Below are positions 25,502 to 35,166 of a stretch of DNA of 64,000 bases, one piece after another. Made by a program: the position numbers and the translations under genes. Source of the DNA: Sphingomonas mollis (GTDB taxonomy: Bacteria; Pseudomonadota; Alphaproteobacteria; Sphingomonadales; Sphingomonadaceae); the NCBI RefSeq assembly GCF_016427505.1, contig NZ_JAELXS010000003.1, positions 186,001 through 250,000 on the forward strand, in the 5' to 3' direction. Under the pieces are notes generated by a model, which was given only the letters and a program-made list of their open reading frames with translations, searched no databases and was not told where the DNA came from. The first letter of the stretch is position 1. Each line of letters starts with the position of its first letter.

Positions 25502-26183
25502 GACCGATCCTGATGCTTCTATGGTGATCGACGCGCGCGAAGTCACGCTGGCGCTCGGCACCACCACCATCCTGCGCGGGATCGACCTGCGCGTCGGGCA
25601 GGGCGAAAGCGTCGCGCTGCTCGGCGCATCGGGATCGGGCAAGTCGTCGCTGCTCGCGGTGCTGACCGGGCTGGAACGCGCGAGCGGCGGGCGGGTGACG
25701 GTCGCCGGCCTCGATCTGGGAGCGCTGGACGAGGATGCGCTGGCGCGGGCGCGGCGGGGGCGGATCGGCATCGTGTTGCAGGCATTCCATCTGTTGCCGA
25801 CGATGACCGCGCACGAGAATGTCGCGGTGCCGATGGAACTGGCCGGCATGGCCGACGCGTTTGAGCGGGCGGCGGCGGAGCTGACGGCGGTCGGCCTCGG
25901 CCATCGCTTGGACCATTATCCCACGCAATTGTCGGGTGGCGAGCAGCAACGCGTCGCCATCGCCCGCGCGCTGGGGCCGCGCCCGCCGCTGGTGTTCGCC
26001 GACGAGCCGACCGGCAATCTCGACGCGGCGACCGGCCATTCGATCATGGACCTGCTGTTCGATCGCCGCGCCGCGACCGGCGCGACGCTGGTGATCGTGA
26101 CGCACGATCCGGCGCTGGCCGAACGATGCGACCGGATCGTCACGCTGGCGGACGGGCGCATCCTGTCCGACAGCGCCGCATGA
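25500..26183 (+). CDS. ABC exporter ATP-binding protein (YbbA/LolD type)
   Basis: A cytoplasmic ATPase of 227 residues. Walker A is GASGSGKSSL (about 41-50), the signature LSGGEQQRVAIARAL is at about 143-157, and Walker B is PLVFADEPTGNLDAATG. The H-loop is in VIVTHDP. The MacB/LolD/YbbA class acts with FtsX-like permeases. It overlaps the permease gene by four bases (ATGA). There is no convincing ribosome-binding site ahead of ATG 25500, so it may be leaderless or start at ATG 25521, which would shorten it by seven residues. Relatives are thought to act in lipid or lipoprotein trafficking or extraction of membrane compounds. Confidence 0.93.
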   Translation: MTDPDASMVIDAREVTLALGTTTILRGIDLRVGQGESVALLGASGSGKSSLLAVLTGLERASGGRVTVAGLDLGALDEDALARARRGRIGIVLQAFHLLPTMTAHENVAVPMELAGMADAFERAAAELTAVGLGHRLDHYPTQLSGGEQQRVAIARALGPRPPLVFADEPTGNLDAATGHSIMDLLFDRRAATGATLVIVTHDPALAERCDRIVTLADGRILSDSAA

Positions 26184-28690
26184 GCGGCTGGCCGCTCGCC
26201 TGGCGACTGGCCCGGCGGGAACTGGACTGGCGGTTCCGTGGCCTGCGGCTGCTGGTCGTCTGCCTGTTTCTCGGCGTCGCGGCGCTGGCGGCGATCGGCA
26301 GTCTCGCCGATGCGATCGGCCGCGAACTGGCGGATCGTGGCGCGGCCATTCTGGGCGGCGACGTGGAATTCGCGGTGTCGCAACGAACCGCGACGCCCGC
26401 CGAACTCGCGTACATGGCGCGTCTCGGCACCGTATCGGCGACGGTGCGGATGCAGTCCAGCGCGGTCGGCGGCACGCCCGCCGCGCCGATCGTGGTGCCG
26501 ATCCAGTTGAAGGCGGTCGATGATCGCTATCCGCTTTATGGACGGGTGACGTTGGCCGACGGTCGGTCGGTCGGGCCGCCGCCGACGGGACAGGCATGGA
26601 TCGCGCCCGCGCTGGCGGATCGCCTCGGCGTCGGCCGCGGCGGGGCGGTGCGGATCGGCAGCGCCCGGCTGACGATCGGCGGCATCATCGCCGACGAGCC
26701 GGACCGGTTGGGTGAGGGCTTCACGCTCGGCCCCGTCGCGATCGTCGCGCCGGCCTCGCTGGCGACGACCGGGCTGGTCCAGCCGGGCAGCCTGTACGAT
26801 TACCGATACCGGATCAGGATGGCGCCGGGCCGCAATCCCGCGAGGGCAATCGACGCATTCCGCGATGCCTTTCCCGCCGGTGGCTGGGAAGCGAAGACCC
26901 GTGACCGCGCCTCGCCCGGTGCGTCGCGCTTCGTCGATCGCATGGGGCAGTTTTTGACGCTGGTCGGGCTGGCGGCGCTGGCGATCGCCGGCATCGGCGT
27001 CGGCGGCGGCGTGTCGTCGTTCCTCGCCCAGCGTCGGGGGGCGCTGGCAACCTTGAAGGTGCTGGGCGCGACCGGTGGCGATGTGGCGCGGATCGTCGCG
27101 ATCGAGGTTGGCGCGGCGGCATTGGTCGGGATCGGCGCGGGCCTGATCGTCGGCGCGGCGGCGGTGCCGTTGCTGGTGGTGGCCGCACGCAGCGTGTTGC
27201 CGGTGGCGCCGGGGTTTGTGCTGGAGCCGTGGCCGCTCGCGCGGGCGGCGGCATACGGCCTGCTGGTGGCGATTGCCTTTGCCGCGCCGCCGCTGGCGAG
27301 TGCGGGGGCGACGCCGGCGGCGGGGCTGTTGCGCGGGGCGCTGGCGCCGATGCGCGGCGGTGGCCGGCGTGGCTGGGTGCCGACGCTGGCGGCGGGTGGC
27401 GCGGCGTTGCTGCTGGCGATCGGCACGTCCGACCAGCCGTGGCTGGCGGCGGGGTTTCTGGCCGCGGTGGCGGCGACGTTGCTGCTGCTGGCGGGGCTGG
27501 GCTGGGCGATCCGGCGCGGCGTGGCGAGACTGCCCCGGCCAAGCCGGCCGTTATTGCGGCTGGCGCTCGCGGCGCTGCACCGGCCGGGCGCGCGGACCGA
27601 GGCGCTGGTCGTCGCGCTGGGGCTGGGGCTGACGCTGTTCGTCCTGCTGGCCGGCATCCGCACCAGCATCGATTCCGCCGTCGCCACCACCGTGCCGGCC
27701 CGCGCGCCCGCCCTGTTCGCGCTCGACGTGCCGCGCGACCGCGAGGCGGCGTTCCGCGCGACCGTGCGGTCAGCGGCGCCCGACGCCACGATCCGCACCG
27801 TGCCGCTGATGCGCGGCACGATCACCGGCTATCGCGACATCCGCGTCGCCGACCTGAAGCAATTGCCCGAGGGCGCATGGGCGCTGCGCGGCGAGCGCGG
27901 ACTGACCTATGCGACCACGGTGCCGGAGGGCAGCAAGCTGATCGCCGGCCGTTGGTGGCCGCAGGGTTACACGGGCGAGCCGCTGGTGTCGGTCGACGAG
28001 CGGCTGGCGCAGGCGCTAGACCTGAAGATCGGCGACCGGCTGACGATCGCGCTGCTGGGCGTCGAGCGGACCGCGCGGGTCGCGTCGTTCCGGCGGATCG
28101 AATGGGATACGCTGGGCTTCAACTTCGTGATGGTCTTCTCGCCCAACGCGATCGCCGATGCGCCGCATAATCTGGCGGCGACGATCGACATGGCCAAGGG
28201 CCGCGAGGGCGCGGTGACGCGGGCGTTGCTGGCGCCGTTTCCGTCGGTGTCCGTGATCGAGGTGCGCGGCGTATTGGCGCAGGTGCAGGGCATCGTCGGT
28301 CAGGTCGCCGCCGCCATCGCCGCCGCCGCCGGGGTGGCGGTGGCGGCCGGGATCGCGGTGCTGATCGGCGCGATCGCCGCGGCGCGCGAGGCGCGGACGT
28401 ATGACGCGGTGGTGCTGCGCATGCTGGGCGCGACGCGGTGGCAATTGCTGGCGGGGCAGGCGATCGAATATGCGCTGCTCGGACTGGTGCTGGCGGTCGT
28501 CGCGCTGGCGCTCGGGCTGGGAGGTGCGTGGTATGTCGTCACGCAGTTGTTCGCCTTCCCCTGGGCGCCCGATCCGGTGGTCGTCGCGATGACGCTGGTG
28601 GTGGGGCTGGTCGCGGTCGTCGGCGTGGGGCTGGCCGGGGCATGGCCAATCCTGGGGGTCCGTCCGGCGCGTGCCCTGCGGCAGCTTTGA
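26180..28690 (+). CDS. FtsX-like ABC permease (YbbP type)
   Basis: A large inner-membrane permease of 836 residues. It starts at ATG 26180, overlapping the ATPase stop. The layout is the YbbP pattern: one N-terminal helix, a periplasmic domain, an FtsX block of helices around residues 255-440, more helices at about 410-470, a second periplasmic domain, and a final FtsX block (about 710-830) ending GAWPILGVRPARALRQL. Roughly ten hydrophobic helices are visible. It would pair with the preceding ATPase; the arylesterase may act on what the complex delivers to the periplasm. The substrate is unknown. Confidence 0.92.
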   Translation: MSGWPLAWRLARRELDWRFRGLRLLVVCLFLGVAALAAIGSLADAIGRELADRGAAILGGDVEFAVSQRTATPAELAYMARLGTVSATVRMQSSAVGGTPAAPIVVPIQLKAVDDRYPLYGRVTLADGRSVGPPPTGQAWIAPALADRLGVGRGGAVRIGSARLTIGGIIADEPDRLGEGFTLGPVAIVAPASLATTGLVQPGSLYDYRYRIRMAPGRNPARAIDAFRDAFPAGGWEAKTRDRASPGASRFVDRMGQFLTLVGLAALAIAGIGVGGGVSSFLAQRRGALATLKVLGATGGDVARIVAIEVGAAALVGIGAGLIVGAAAVPLLVVAARSVLPVAPGFVLEPWPLARAAAYGLLVAIAFAAPPLASAGATPAAGLLRGALAPMRGGGRRGWVPTLAAGGAALLLAIGTSDQPWLAAGFLAAVAATLLLLAGLGWAIRRGVARLPRPSRPLLRLALAALHRPGARTEALVVALGLGLTLFVLLAGIRTSIDSAVATTVPARAPALFALDVPRDREAAFRATVRSAAPDATIRTVPLMRGTITGYRDIRVADLKQLPEGAWALRGERGLTYATTVPEGSKLIAGRWWPQGYTGEPLVSVDERLAQALDLKIGDRLTIALLGVERTARVASFRRIEWDTLGFNFVMVFSPNAIADAPHNLAATIDMAKGREGAVTRALLAPFPSVSVIEVRGVLAQVQGIVGQVAAAIAAAAGVAVAAGIAVLIGAIAAAREARTYDAVVLRMLGATRWQLLAGQAIEYALLGLVLAVVALALGLGGAWYVVTQLFAFPWAPDPVVVAMTLVVGLVAVVGVGLAGAWPILGVRPARALRQL

Positions 28691-28752
28691 TGTCGTCAGG
28701 GAACGATCGGCCCGGCCCGGCGCTATCCGCTGCAACTGATCGTGGGAGAGTG

Positions 28753-29124
28753 ATGATGGACGACAACCGGGTATGGACGTTCGAGGAAAGCCTGTGGACG
28801 GGCGATGCGGAGCATTACCGCGCCTCGATCGACGACGAATGCCTGATGGTCCTGCCGCAGCCGCCCTTCGTCATGAGCGGCGGCGAGGCGATCGAGGCGG
28901 TGGCGGCCACGCCGCGCTGGTCGTCGGTCGAGATCACCGACCGGCGGATCGCCCGGCCGGAAGAAGGCCTGATCGTCGTCGCCTATCACGCCCGCGCGAC
29001 GAAGGACGACGGCCCCGGATACGAGGCGCACTGCACCTCCACCTATCGCCGCCGCGCGCATGAGGACTGGCTGGTCGTGCAACACCAGCAGACGCCGCCG
29101 CTCGCCATCACCGCCGCGGCCTGA
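28753..29124 (+). CDS. DUF4440 / SnoaL-like (NTF2-fold) protein
   Basis: A small soluble protein of 123 residues starting MMDDNRVWTFEESLWTG, behind a GGGAG ribosome-binding site. The sequence suits an NTF2-like cone fold: an N-terminal helix pair, then strands with CLMVLPQPPFVMSGGEAIEA and a C-terminal YRRRAHEDWLVVQHQQTP. Such proteins bind or isomerise small ligands, but many have no known role. It is the first gene of the run that leads into the glgE cluster, 121 bases ahead of the DUF2934 gene. Whether it belongs to that operon is uncertain. Confidence 0.8.
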   Translation: MMDDNRVWTFEESLWTGDAEHYRASIDDECLMVLPQPPFVMSGGEAIEAVAATPRWSSVEITDRRIARPEEGLIVVAYHARATKDDGPGYEAHCTSTYRRRAHEDWLVVQHQQTPPLAITAAA

Positions 29125-29245
29125 TGGATGGTCGCCGACCGAGTGTCCGATGCAACCGGACGCGCGGTCGGCGGTTTTCATTCGACTTGCCCCATGGGGT
29201 CAGTTGAGGAAAACAGTGTCCGTTCATCTGAAGGAGAAACTGGCA

Positions 29246-29611
29246 ATGTCCGACGATCGTCATGAATCCATCAGCCGCCGCGCCTATGAATTATGGGAAA
29301 AGGAGGGTGGCAGCCACGGACGCGACACGGATCATTGGCATCAGGCGGCCGGCGAGGTCGATCAGGGCGGCACGCAGGTAGCGCCGGACGGCACGACCAT
29401 CGGCGAGGGCAGCAGCATCGCCGATGCGGAGGCGACCTCGTCCGCGACGCGCGAGGCGCCGGCCGGATCGACGGACGAAGCGGAACCGGCAGATTCGCCG
29501 GCCGTGGCGACCCCCCGCGCCAAGGCACCGCCGAAGCGCAAGGCGCCGGCCGAACCCGCCGACACGCCAGCCCCGGCCGCGCCCAAGCCGCGCAAGACCA
29601 AAACCAAGTAA
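29246..29611 (+). CDS. DUF2934-domain protein with Ala/Pro/Lys-rich tail
   Basis: A 121-residue protein starting at ATG 29246, nine bases after AAGGAG. The N-terminal ~30 residues are the DUF2934 motif (ESISRRAYELWEKEGGSHGR, then DTDHWHQA). The rest is low-complexity: acidic and Ser/Thr/Ala-rich in the middle, ending in a basic Pro/Lys/Ala tail (KPRKTKTK). The stop is 18 bases from the glgE start, so they are almost certainly co-transcribed. DUF2934 has no known activity. The position suggests a partner or regulator of glucan synthesis, which is an inference. The basic tail could bind nucleic acid or polyanions. Confidence 0.82.
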   Translation: MSDDRHESISRRAYELWEKEGGSHGRDTDHWHQAAGEVDQGGTQVAPDGTTIGEGSSIADAEATSSATREAPAGSTDEAEPADSPAVATPRAKAPPKRKAPAEPADTPAPAAPKPRKTKTK

Positions 29612-29629
29612 ACAGCGAGCGACAATTCC

Positions 29630-31657
29630 ATGGCCGATGCCCTTTCCGCCGCGCCCCGCGCGGCTTCTTCCGCGTCGGCCATCATCGCCGCGTCGCCCGG
29701 ACCGGCCGATCAGGCAGCCAGCGCCAGCCCACGGCTGGTCGTCGAAGAGGTGTCGCCGCACGTCGATGGCGGCGACTTCGCGGTCCGCCGCGTCGTCGGC
29801 GAGACGGTGACGGTCGAGGCCACCGTCTATACCGACGGGCATGAGCAACTGGCGGTCCATCTGTTGTGGCGCGCGGTCGATGAGGACGAATGGCACCGGG
29901 TGCCAATGGCCGCGCTGCCGACCGATCGCTGGACCGCCGACTTCACGCTGGAACGGCTGGGTCGGCATGAGTTTCTGGTCGAGGGCTGGCTCGACGTGTT
30001 CGGCGGGTTCCGCCGCGATTTCCGCAAGAAGCTGGATGCCGGCGTCGCGCAGCCGGTCGATTTCATGGAAGGGCGCGGGTTCGTCACGGCCGCAGCCAAG
30101 AGCGCATCGGGCAAGGCACTGGCCGCTTGGCCGGCCAAGCTGGAGGCGTCGGGCGACGATATGGCCGGCGCGGCGCTGCTGTTGTCGGACGAACTGGCCG
30201 GGTTGATGGCGGCGGCGGATCAGCGGCCTTTTGTACTGCGCTCGCCCCGCCAGTTGCTGGATGCCGAGCGGATCGCGGCGCGGTTCTCGTCATGGTACGA
30301 GTTGTTTCCCCGTTCGATCACGCCCGATGCCGGCCGGCACGGCACGTTCGACGACGTCGTCACGCGCCTGCCCCAGATCCGCGACATGGGCTTCGACACA
30401 CTGTATTTCCCGCCGATCCATCCGATCGGGCGCACCAACCGCAAGGGGCCGAACAACACGCTGATTGCCGGCCCCGATGATCCCGGCAGCCCCTATGCGA
30501 TCGGCGCGGCCGAGGGCGGGCATGATGCGGTGCATCCCGATCTCGGCGGGTTCGAGGCGTTCGCTCGGCTGGTCGAGGCGGCGCGCGCGCACGGGCTGGA
30601 GATCGCGCTGGATTTCGCGATCCAGTGCTCGCCCGACCATCCGTGGCTGACCGATCATCCCGGCTGGTTCGCGTGGCGGCCGGACGGATCGATGAAATAT
30701 GCGGAAAACCCGCCGAAGAAATATCAGGATATCGTCAACGTCGATTTCTATGGCCCCGATGCCGTTCCCGGCCTCTGGGTGGCGCTGCGCGATGTCGTGC
30801 TGCTGTGGGTCGAACACGGCGTGAAGACGTTCCGCGTCGATAATCCGCACACCAAGCCGCTGCCGTTCTGGGAGTGGATGATCGCCGACGTCCGCGCGCA
30901 GCATCCCGACGTCATCTTTCTGGCGGAGGCGTTCACGCGCCCGACGATGATGTACCGGCTCGCCAAGGTCGGCTTCTCGCAATCCTATACCTATTTCACG
31001 TGGCGGGACGGCAAGCAGGAACTGACCGATTACATCACCGAGCTGACGACGACGGCACCGCAGGAGTTCTATCGTCCGCATTTCTTCGTCAACACGCCGG
31101 ACATCAATCCGGTCTTTCTCCAGACGTCCGGCCGCCCCGGCTTCCGCATCCGCGCCGTGCTCGCCGCGACGCTGTCCGGCCTGTTCGGCGTCTATTCGGG
31201 GTTCGAGCTGTGCGAAGCCGATCCGGTGCCGGGCAAGGAAGAATATAACGATTCCGAGAAATACATCGTAAAGCCGCGCGACTGGAACGCGCCGGGCAAC
31301 ATCATTCAGGATATCGCGATGCTGAATCGCATCCGGCGGCAATATCCGGCGCTCCAGACGCACCTGAACACGAAGTTCTTCGTTGCCGGCGACGACAACA
31401 TCATCTGGTACGGCAAGCCCGATCCCGATGGTGCCGGCATGATCTGCGTCATGGTGAACATGGACCCGCATGAAGGCCATGACTGCGCGTTTCAGGTACC
31501 GCTGTGGGAATTCGGTCTTGACGACAATGCCAGCATCGCCGTCGAGGATCTGGCCGAAGGCTATCGTTTCAACTGGTATGGCAAGGATCAGACGATCCGG
31601 ATCGAACCCGACCAGCCCTATCGCATCTGGCGCCTGACGGCGGGGAATCTTGCATGA
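29630..31657 (+). CDS. glgE: Alpha-1,4-glucan:maltose-1-phosphate maltosyltransferase
   Basis: Transfers maltosyl units from maltose-1-phosphate to the non-reducing end of alpha-1,4-glucan in the cytoplasm. Length is 675 residues, as usual for GlgE (GH13_3). An N-terminal beta domain (~residues 40-145) is followed by the helical linker and catalytic barrel. The nucleophile is Asp404 in FRVDNPHTKP and the acid/base is Glu433 in FLAEAFTRP; the 29-residue spacing is the same as in the Streptomyces enzyme. The substrate motif PPIHPIGRTNRKGPNN is intact. The N-terminal 35 residues are Ala/Ser-rich and probably disordered. Its stop overlaps the treS start (ATGA). Confidence 0.97.
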   Translation: MADALSAAPRAASSASAIIAASPGPADQAASASPRLVVEEVSPHVDGGDFAVRRVVGETVTVEATVYTDGHEQLAVHLLWRAVDEDEWHRVPMAALPTDRWTADFTLERLGRHEFLVEGWLDVFGGFRRDFRKKLDAGVAQPVDFMEGRGFVTAAAKSASGKALAAWPAKLEASGDDMAGAALLLSDELAGLMAAADQRPFVLRSPRQLLDAERIAARFSSWYELFPRSITPDAGRHGTFDDVVTRLPQIRDMGFDTLYFPPIHPIGRTNRKGPNNTLIAGPDDPGSPYAIGAAEGGHDAVHPDLGGFEAFARLVEAARAHGLEIALDFAIQCSPDHPWLTDHPGWFAWRPDGSMKYAENPPKKYQDIVNVDFYGPDAVPGLWVALRDVVLLWVEHGVKTFRVDNPHTKPLPFWEWMIADVRAQHPDVIFLAEAFTRPTMMYRLAKVGFSQSYTYFTWRDGKQELTDYITELTTTAPQEFYRPHFFVNTPDINPVFLQTSGRPGFRIRAVLAATLSGLFGVYSGFELCEADPVPGKEEYNDSEKYIVKPRDWNAPGNIIQDIAMLNRIRRQYPALQTHLNTKFFVAGDDNIIWYGKPDPDGAGMICVMVNMDPHEGHDCAFQVPLWEFGLDDNASIAVEDLAEGYRFNWYGKDQTIRIEPDQPYRIWRLTAGNLA

Positions 31658-34600
31658 ACGCGACGAACGACGTGACGACGACTGCGGATGCCGGCGTGGG
31701 TCACGATCCGCTGTGGTACAAGGACGCGGTCATCTATCAGGTGCACGTCAAATCCTTCTTCGATTCGAACAATGACGGCATCGGCGATTTCAAGGGCCTG
31801 ATCCAGAAGCTGGATTACATCGCCGATCTGGGCGTGACGTGCATCTGGCTGCTGCCCTTCTATCCCTCGCCGCGCCGCGACGACGGATACGACATCGCCG
31901 CCTATCGCGACGTGTCGGAGGATTACGGCACGATGGCGGAAGCGACCGCCTTTATCGCGGCGGCACACGCGCGCGGCATCCGCGTCGTCACCGAACTGGT
32001 CATCAACCACACGTCGGACCAGCACCCCTGGTTCCAGGCCGCGCGCAAGGCGCCGCCGGGATCGCCGGAGCGCGATTTCTACGTCTGGTCGGACGACGAC
32101 AAGCTGTACAGCGGCACCCGCATCATCTTTCTCGACACCGAAAAGTCGAACTGGACATGGGATGAAGAAGCCGGCGCCTATTTCTGGCACCGCTTCTATT
32201 CGCACCAGCCCGACCTGAACTTCGACAACCCGGCGGTGCTGGAAGAGGTGCTGGACGTCATGCGCTTCTGGCTCGACCTCGGCGTCGATGGCCTGCGGCT
32301 GGATGCGATCCCTTATCTGATCGAACGCGACGGCACCTCGAACGAGAATCTGTCCGAAACGCACGACGTGCTGAAGAAAATCCGCGCCGCGCTGGACGCC
32401 GAATATCCCGACCGGATGCTGCTCGCCGAAGCGAACATGTGGCCCGAGGATACGCAGCAATATTTCGGCGACACGGCGGCGGTGGGCGAGGCGGGCGACG
32501 AATGCCACATGGCGTTCCACTTTCCGCTGATGCCGCGCATGTACATGGCCGTGGCGCAGGAGGATCGGTTCCCGATCACCGACATCATGCGTCAGACGCC
32601 GGACATTCCAGCCAACTGCCAATGGGCCATCTTCCTGCGCAACCATGACGAGTTGACGCTGGAAATGGTGACCGACGCCGAGCGCGATTATTTGTGGAAC
32701 ACCTATGCCGCCGATCGGCGCGCCCGGATCAATCTGGGCATCCGGCGCCGTCTCGCGCCTCTGATGCAGCGCGACCGGCGGCGGGTCGAATTGATGAACG
32801 CGTTGCTGCTGACGATGCCGGGTACGCCCGTCCTCTATTATGGCGACGAGATCGGGATGGGCGACAACATCCATCTCGGCGACCGCGACGGTGTTCGCAC
32901 GCCGATGCAATGGTCGCCCGACCGCAACGGCGGCTTCAGCCGCGCCGATCCGCCCAACCTGACGCTGCCGGTGATCCAGGACCCGCTTTACGGATTCGAG
33001 GCGGTCAACGTCGAGGCGCAGGAGCGTGACGGCCATTCGCTGCTGAACGCGGTCAAGCGCATGCTGGCGGTGCGGCGCGAGCATCCCGCCTTCGGGCGCG
33101 GCACGCAGCGTTTCCTGCGGCCCGCCAACCGCAAGATACTGGCCTATGTGCGCGAGCATGAGGGCGATACCATCCTGTGCGTGTTCAACCTCGGCCGCAC
33201 CGCGCAGGCGGTGGAGCTGGATCTGGCAGAATTTGACGGCCGCACGCCGATCGAATTGACTGGCGGCACGCCGTTTCCGGCGGTCGGTCCGAACCCCTAT
33301 GTCCTGACGCTGCCGCCCTATGGCTTTTTGTGGTTCGCGCTGTCGGCGGACGCGGATGCACCCAACTGGGCGACGCCGCCGGCCGCGCTGGAGGCGGAGC
33401 GCTTCACTTTCGTGTTGCGGCCGGGCTTCGGCGATATCGCGGTGGGGGCGAACCGGTCGGTGCTGGAGCGCGACGTGCTGCCCGCCTATATCGCCGCGCG
33501 CCGCTGGTTCGGGGCGAAGGACGAGCAGGTGCGGGCGGTACGCATCCTGCATCTCGATCCGATGCCGGACGTCGACGACCTGCTACTCGCCGAGATCGAG
33601 GTGGAGACCGATCGATCGACCTATCGTTATGCCATGCCGTTCGGCATCGCGTGGGAGGGTGACGCCCAAGGCCGCTTCGCCGGCGCGCTGGCGCTGGCCC
33701 GCGTGCGCCGCGGCCGGCAGGTCGGGTTGCTGACCGATGGCTTCGCGGTCAACGAATTCGCCCGCAGCGTGATCGGTGGCATGACCGCGAACACCGTGAC
33801 GGGCGAGGGTGATACCGCGCTCTCCTTCACGTCCGACGGCCTCGATGTCGGCACCGACGCCGAACTCGAATGGCTGACCGCCGAACAGTCGAACAGCTCG
33901 ATGGTGCTGGGCCAGTCGGTGGTGCTGAAACTGCTCCGCAAGCTGGAATCCGGCATCCACCCCGATGCCGAGATGGTACGTTACCTGACGGCGCGGGGTT
34001 TCGAGGCGGTGCCGCCGGTGCTGGGCGAAGTGCGCCGTGCCTCGGACGGCACGCTTCTGATGCTGGCGCAGCGGTTCGTCCATAATCAGGGCGATGCGTG
34101 GAGCTGGACGCTGGGCGTGCTGGAACGGCTGGCGAGCGCCGACGATGCCACCTTCTCCAACTATGCCAGCTTCGCCGAAACGCTGGGGCGGCGGCTGGCG
34201 GAGATGCACGCGGTACTGGCATTGCCGACCGACGATCCCGCCTTCGCCGCCGATATCCTGTCGGCGGACGGGGCGGCGCGTCTGGGCACGGACATCCTCG
34301 GCGATGTCGACACCGCCATCCGCCATGTGACGGCGGCGGGGCTTGAGGGCGAGGCGGCCGGATGGCTCGTCGCGAACCGCGACGCGCTGGCCGACCGCAT
34401 TCGTCAGGTCGCGACCGCCGCGGCCGGGCAGCGACTGACACGCATCCATGGCGATCTGCATCTGGGGCAGGTGCTGGTGACCGCTGGCGACGTGATGCTG
34501 ATCGATTTCGAGGGGCAGCCCGCGAAACCGCTCGCCGAGCGCCGCGCCAAGGATCTGGCGATGCGCGACGTCGCCGGCATCCTGCGCTCGTTCGATTACG

Positions 34601-34875
34601 CCACCGCCGTCGCCGACCGGTCACGCCCGCCGGGGCCGGACACGGAAGCATTGCGCGCCGAGCATCGCTACGCCCGCTTCTGCCACCGCGCGCGCGAGAC
34701 GTTCCTCGACGCGTATCAGGCGGCCAGCGACAGCCAGCCCGACGTCGCGCTCCTCGACCTGCTGCTGGTCGCCAAAGCAGCGTACGAGGTCGGATACGAG
34801 GCAGCGAACCGGCCCGACTGGATCGAGGTGCCGGTCGACGGCCTGTTCCGCGCGGCGCGGCGACTGGTGGGCTGA
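31654..34875 (+). CDS. treS: Trehalose synthase fused to maltokinase
   Basis: A bifunctional protein of 1073 residues. The first ~560 residues are TreS (GH13_16), which interconverts trehalose and maltose: VIYQVHVKSFFDSNNDGIGD, nucleophile Asp217 in DGLRLDAIPYL, acid/base Glu259 in LLAEANMWPED, and Asp332 in RNHDELTLE. The last ~450 residues are a maltokinase (Mak/Pep2), which makes maltose-1-phosphate for GlgE. The kinase N-lobe has ARRWFGAKDEQ, the catalytic loop RIHGDLHLGQVLV and the metal-binding IDFEGQP. The fusion channels trehalose to the GlgE substrate. The gene overlaps glgE by four bases. A glgB gene would often follow, but here an inverted repeat does. Confidence 0.97.
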   Translation: MNATNDVTTTADAGVGHDPLWYKDAVIYQVHVKSFFDSNNDGIGDFKGLIQKLDYIADLGVTCIWLLPFYPSPRRDDGYDIAAYRDVSEDYGTMAEATAFIAAAHARGIRVVTELVINHTSDQHPWFQAARKAPPGSPERDFYVWSDDDKLYSGTRIIFLDTEKSNWTWDEEAGAYFWHRFYSHQPDLNFDNPAVLEEVLDVMRFWLDLGVDGLRLDAIPYLIERDGTSNENLSETHDVLKKIRAALDAEYPDRMLLAEANMWPEDTQQYFGDTAAVGEAGDECHMAFHFPLMPRMYMAVAQEDRFPITDIMRQTPDIPANCQWAIFLRNHDELTLEMVTDAERDYLWNTYAADRRARINLGIRRRLAPLMQRDRRRVELMNALLLTMPGTPVLYYGDEIGMGDNIHLGDRDGVRTPMQWSPDRNGGFSRADPPNLTLPVIQDPLYGFEAVNVEAQERDGHSLLNAVKRMLAVRREHPAFGRGTQRFLRPANRKILAYVREHEGDTILCVFNLGRTAQAVELDLAEFDGRTPIELTGGTPFPAVGPNPYVLTLPPYGFLWFALSADADAPNWATPPAALEAERFTFVLRPGFGDIAVGANRSVLERDVLPAYIAARRWFGAKDEQVRAVRILHLDPMPDVDDLLLAEIEVETDRSTYRYAMPFGIAWEGDAQGRFAGALALARVRRGRQVGLLTDGFAVNEFARSVIGGMTANTVTGEGDTALSFTSDGLDVGTDAELEWLTAEQSNSSMVLGQSVVLKLLRKLESGIHPDAEMVRYLTARGFEAVPPVLGEVRRASDGTLLMLAQRFVHNQGDAWSWTLGVLERLASADDATFSNYASFAETLGRRLAEMHAVLALPTDDPAFAADILSADGAARLGTDILGDVDTAIRHVTAAGLEGEAAGWLVANRDALADRIRQVATAAAGQRLTRIHGDLHLGQVLVTAGDVMLIDFEGQPAKPLAERRAKDLAMRDVAGILRSFDYATAVADRSRPPGPDTEALRAEHRYARFCHRARETFLDAYQAASDSQPDVALLDLLLVAKAAYEVGYEAANRPDWIEVPVDGLFRAARRLVG

Positions 34876-34896
34876 GAGGAGCCGACAGAATAAGAG

Positions 34897-35077
34897 GGTT
34901 CACGCGGAGGCGCGGAGACGCGGAGAAGAAGTGCGACGAAGGTCGATCGTGATGTAACAGGATCGACGTCCTACGAGTGTATGGTTGATCGACAGGGGCC
35001 TGCGGCCGTGGTTCCGGCCGCGCGCAGCGCCCTGATCTCTCTTTTCTTCTCCGCGTCTCCGCGCCTCCGCGCGAACC
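34897..35077. repeat. Long inverted repeat, family 5, splitting the glucan cluster
   Basis: Arms 34897-34930 and 35044-35077 are inverted copies with one mismatch. The core is a purine-rich run of GCGGAG-type units (GCGGAGGCGCGGAGACGCGG). The 113-base centre holds no reading frame I can support. The 351-bp gap from 34876 to 35226 contains only this element and the promoter candidate at 35167. It separates glgE-treS from glgX-treZ-malQ-treY. Confidence 0.8.
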
Positions 35078-35166
35078 ATTCAGACATCTGAAGGTCGCGC
35101 ACGCTCTGCAAAAGTCCACCATCCCGCAGACGCATGAGATTCGCTCATCAATAAATGCCCGCAACG

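Noticed and set aside
28697..28722. EcfG promoter at the GGAAC before the DUF4440 gene
   Set aside because: No CGTT-like box occurs 16-17 bases downstream.
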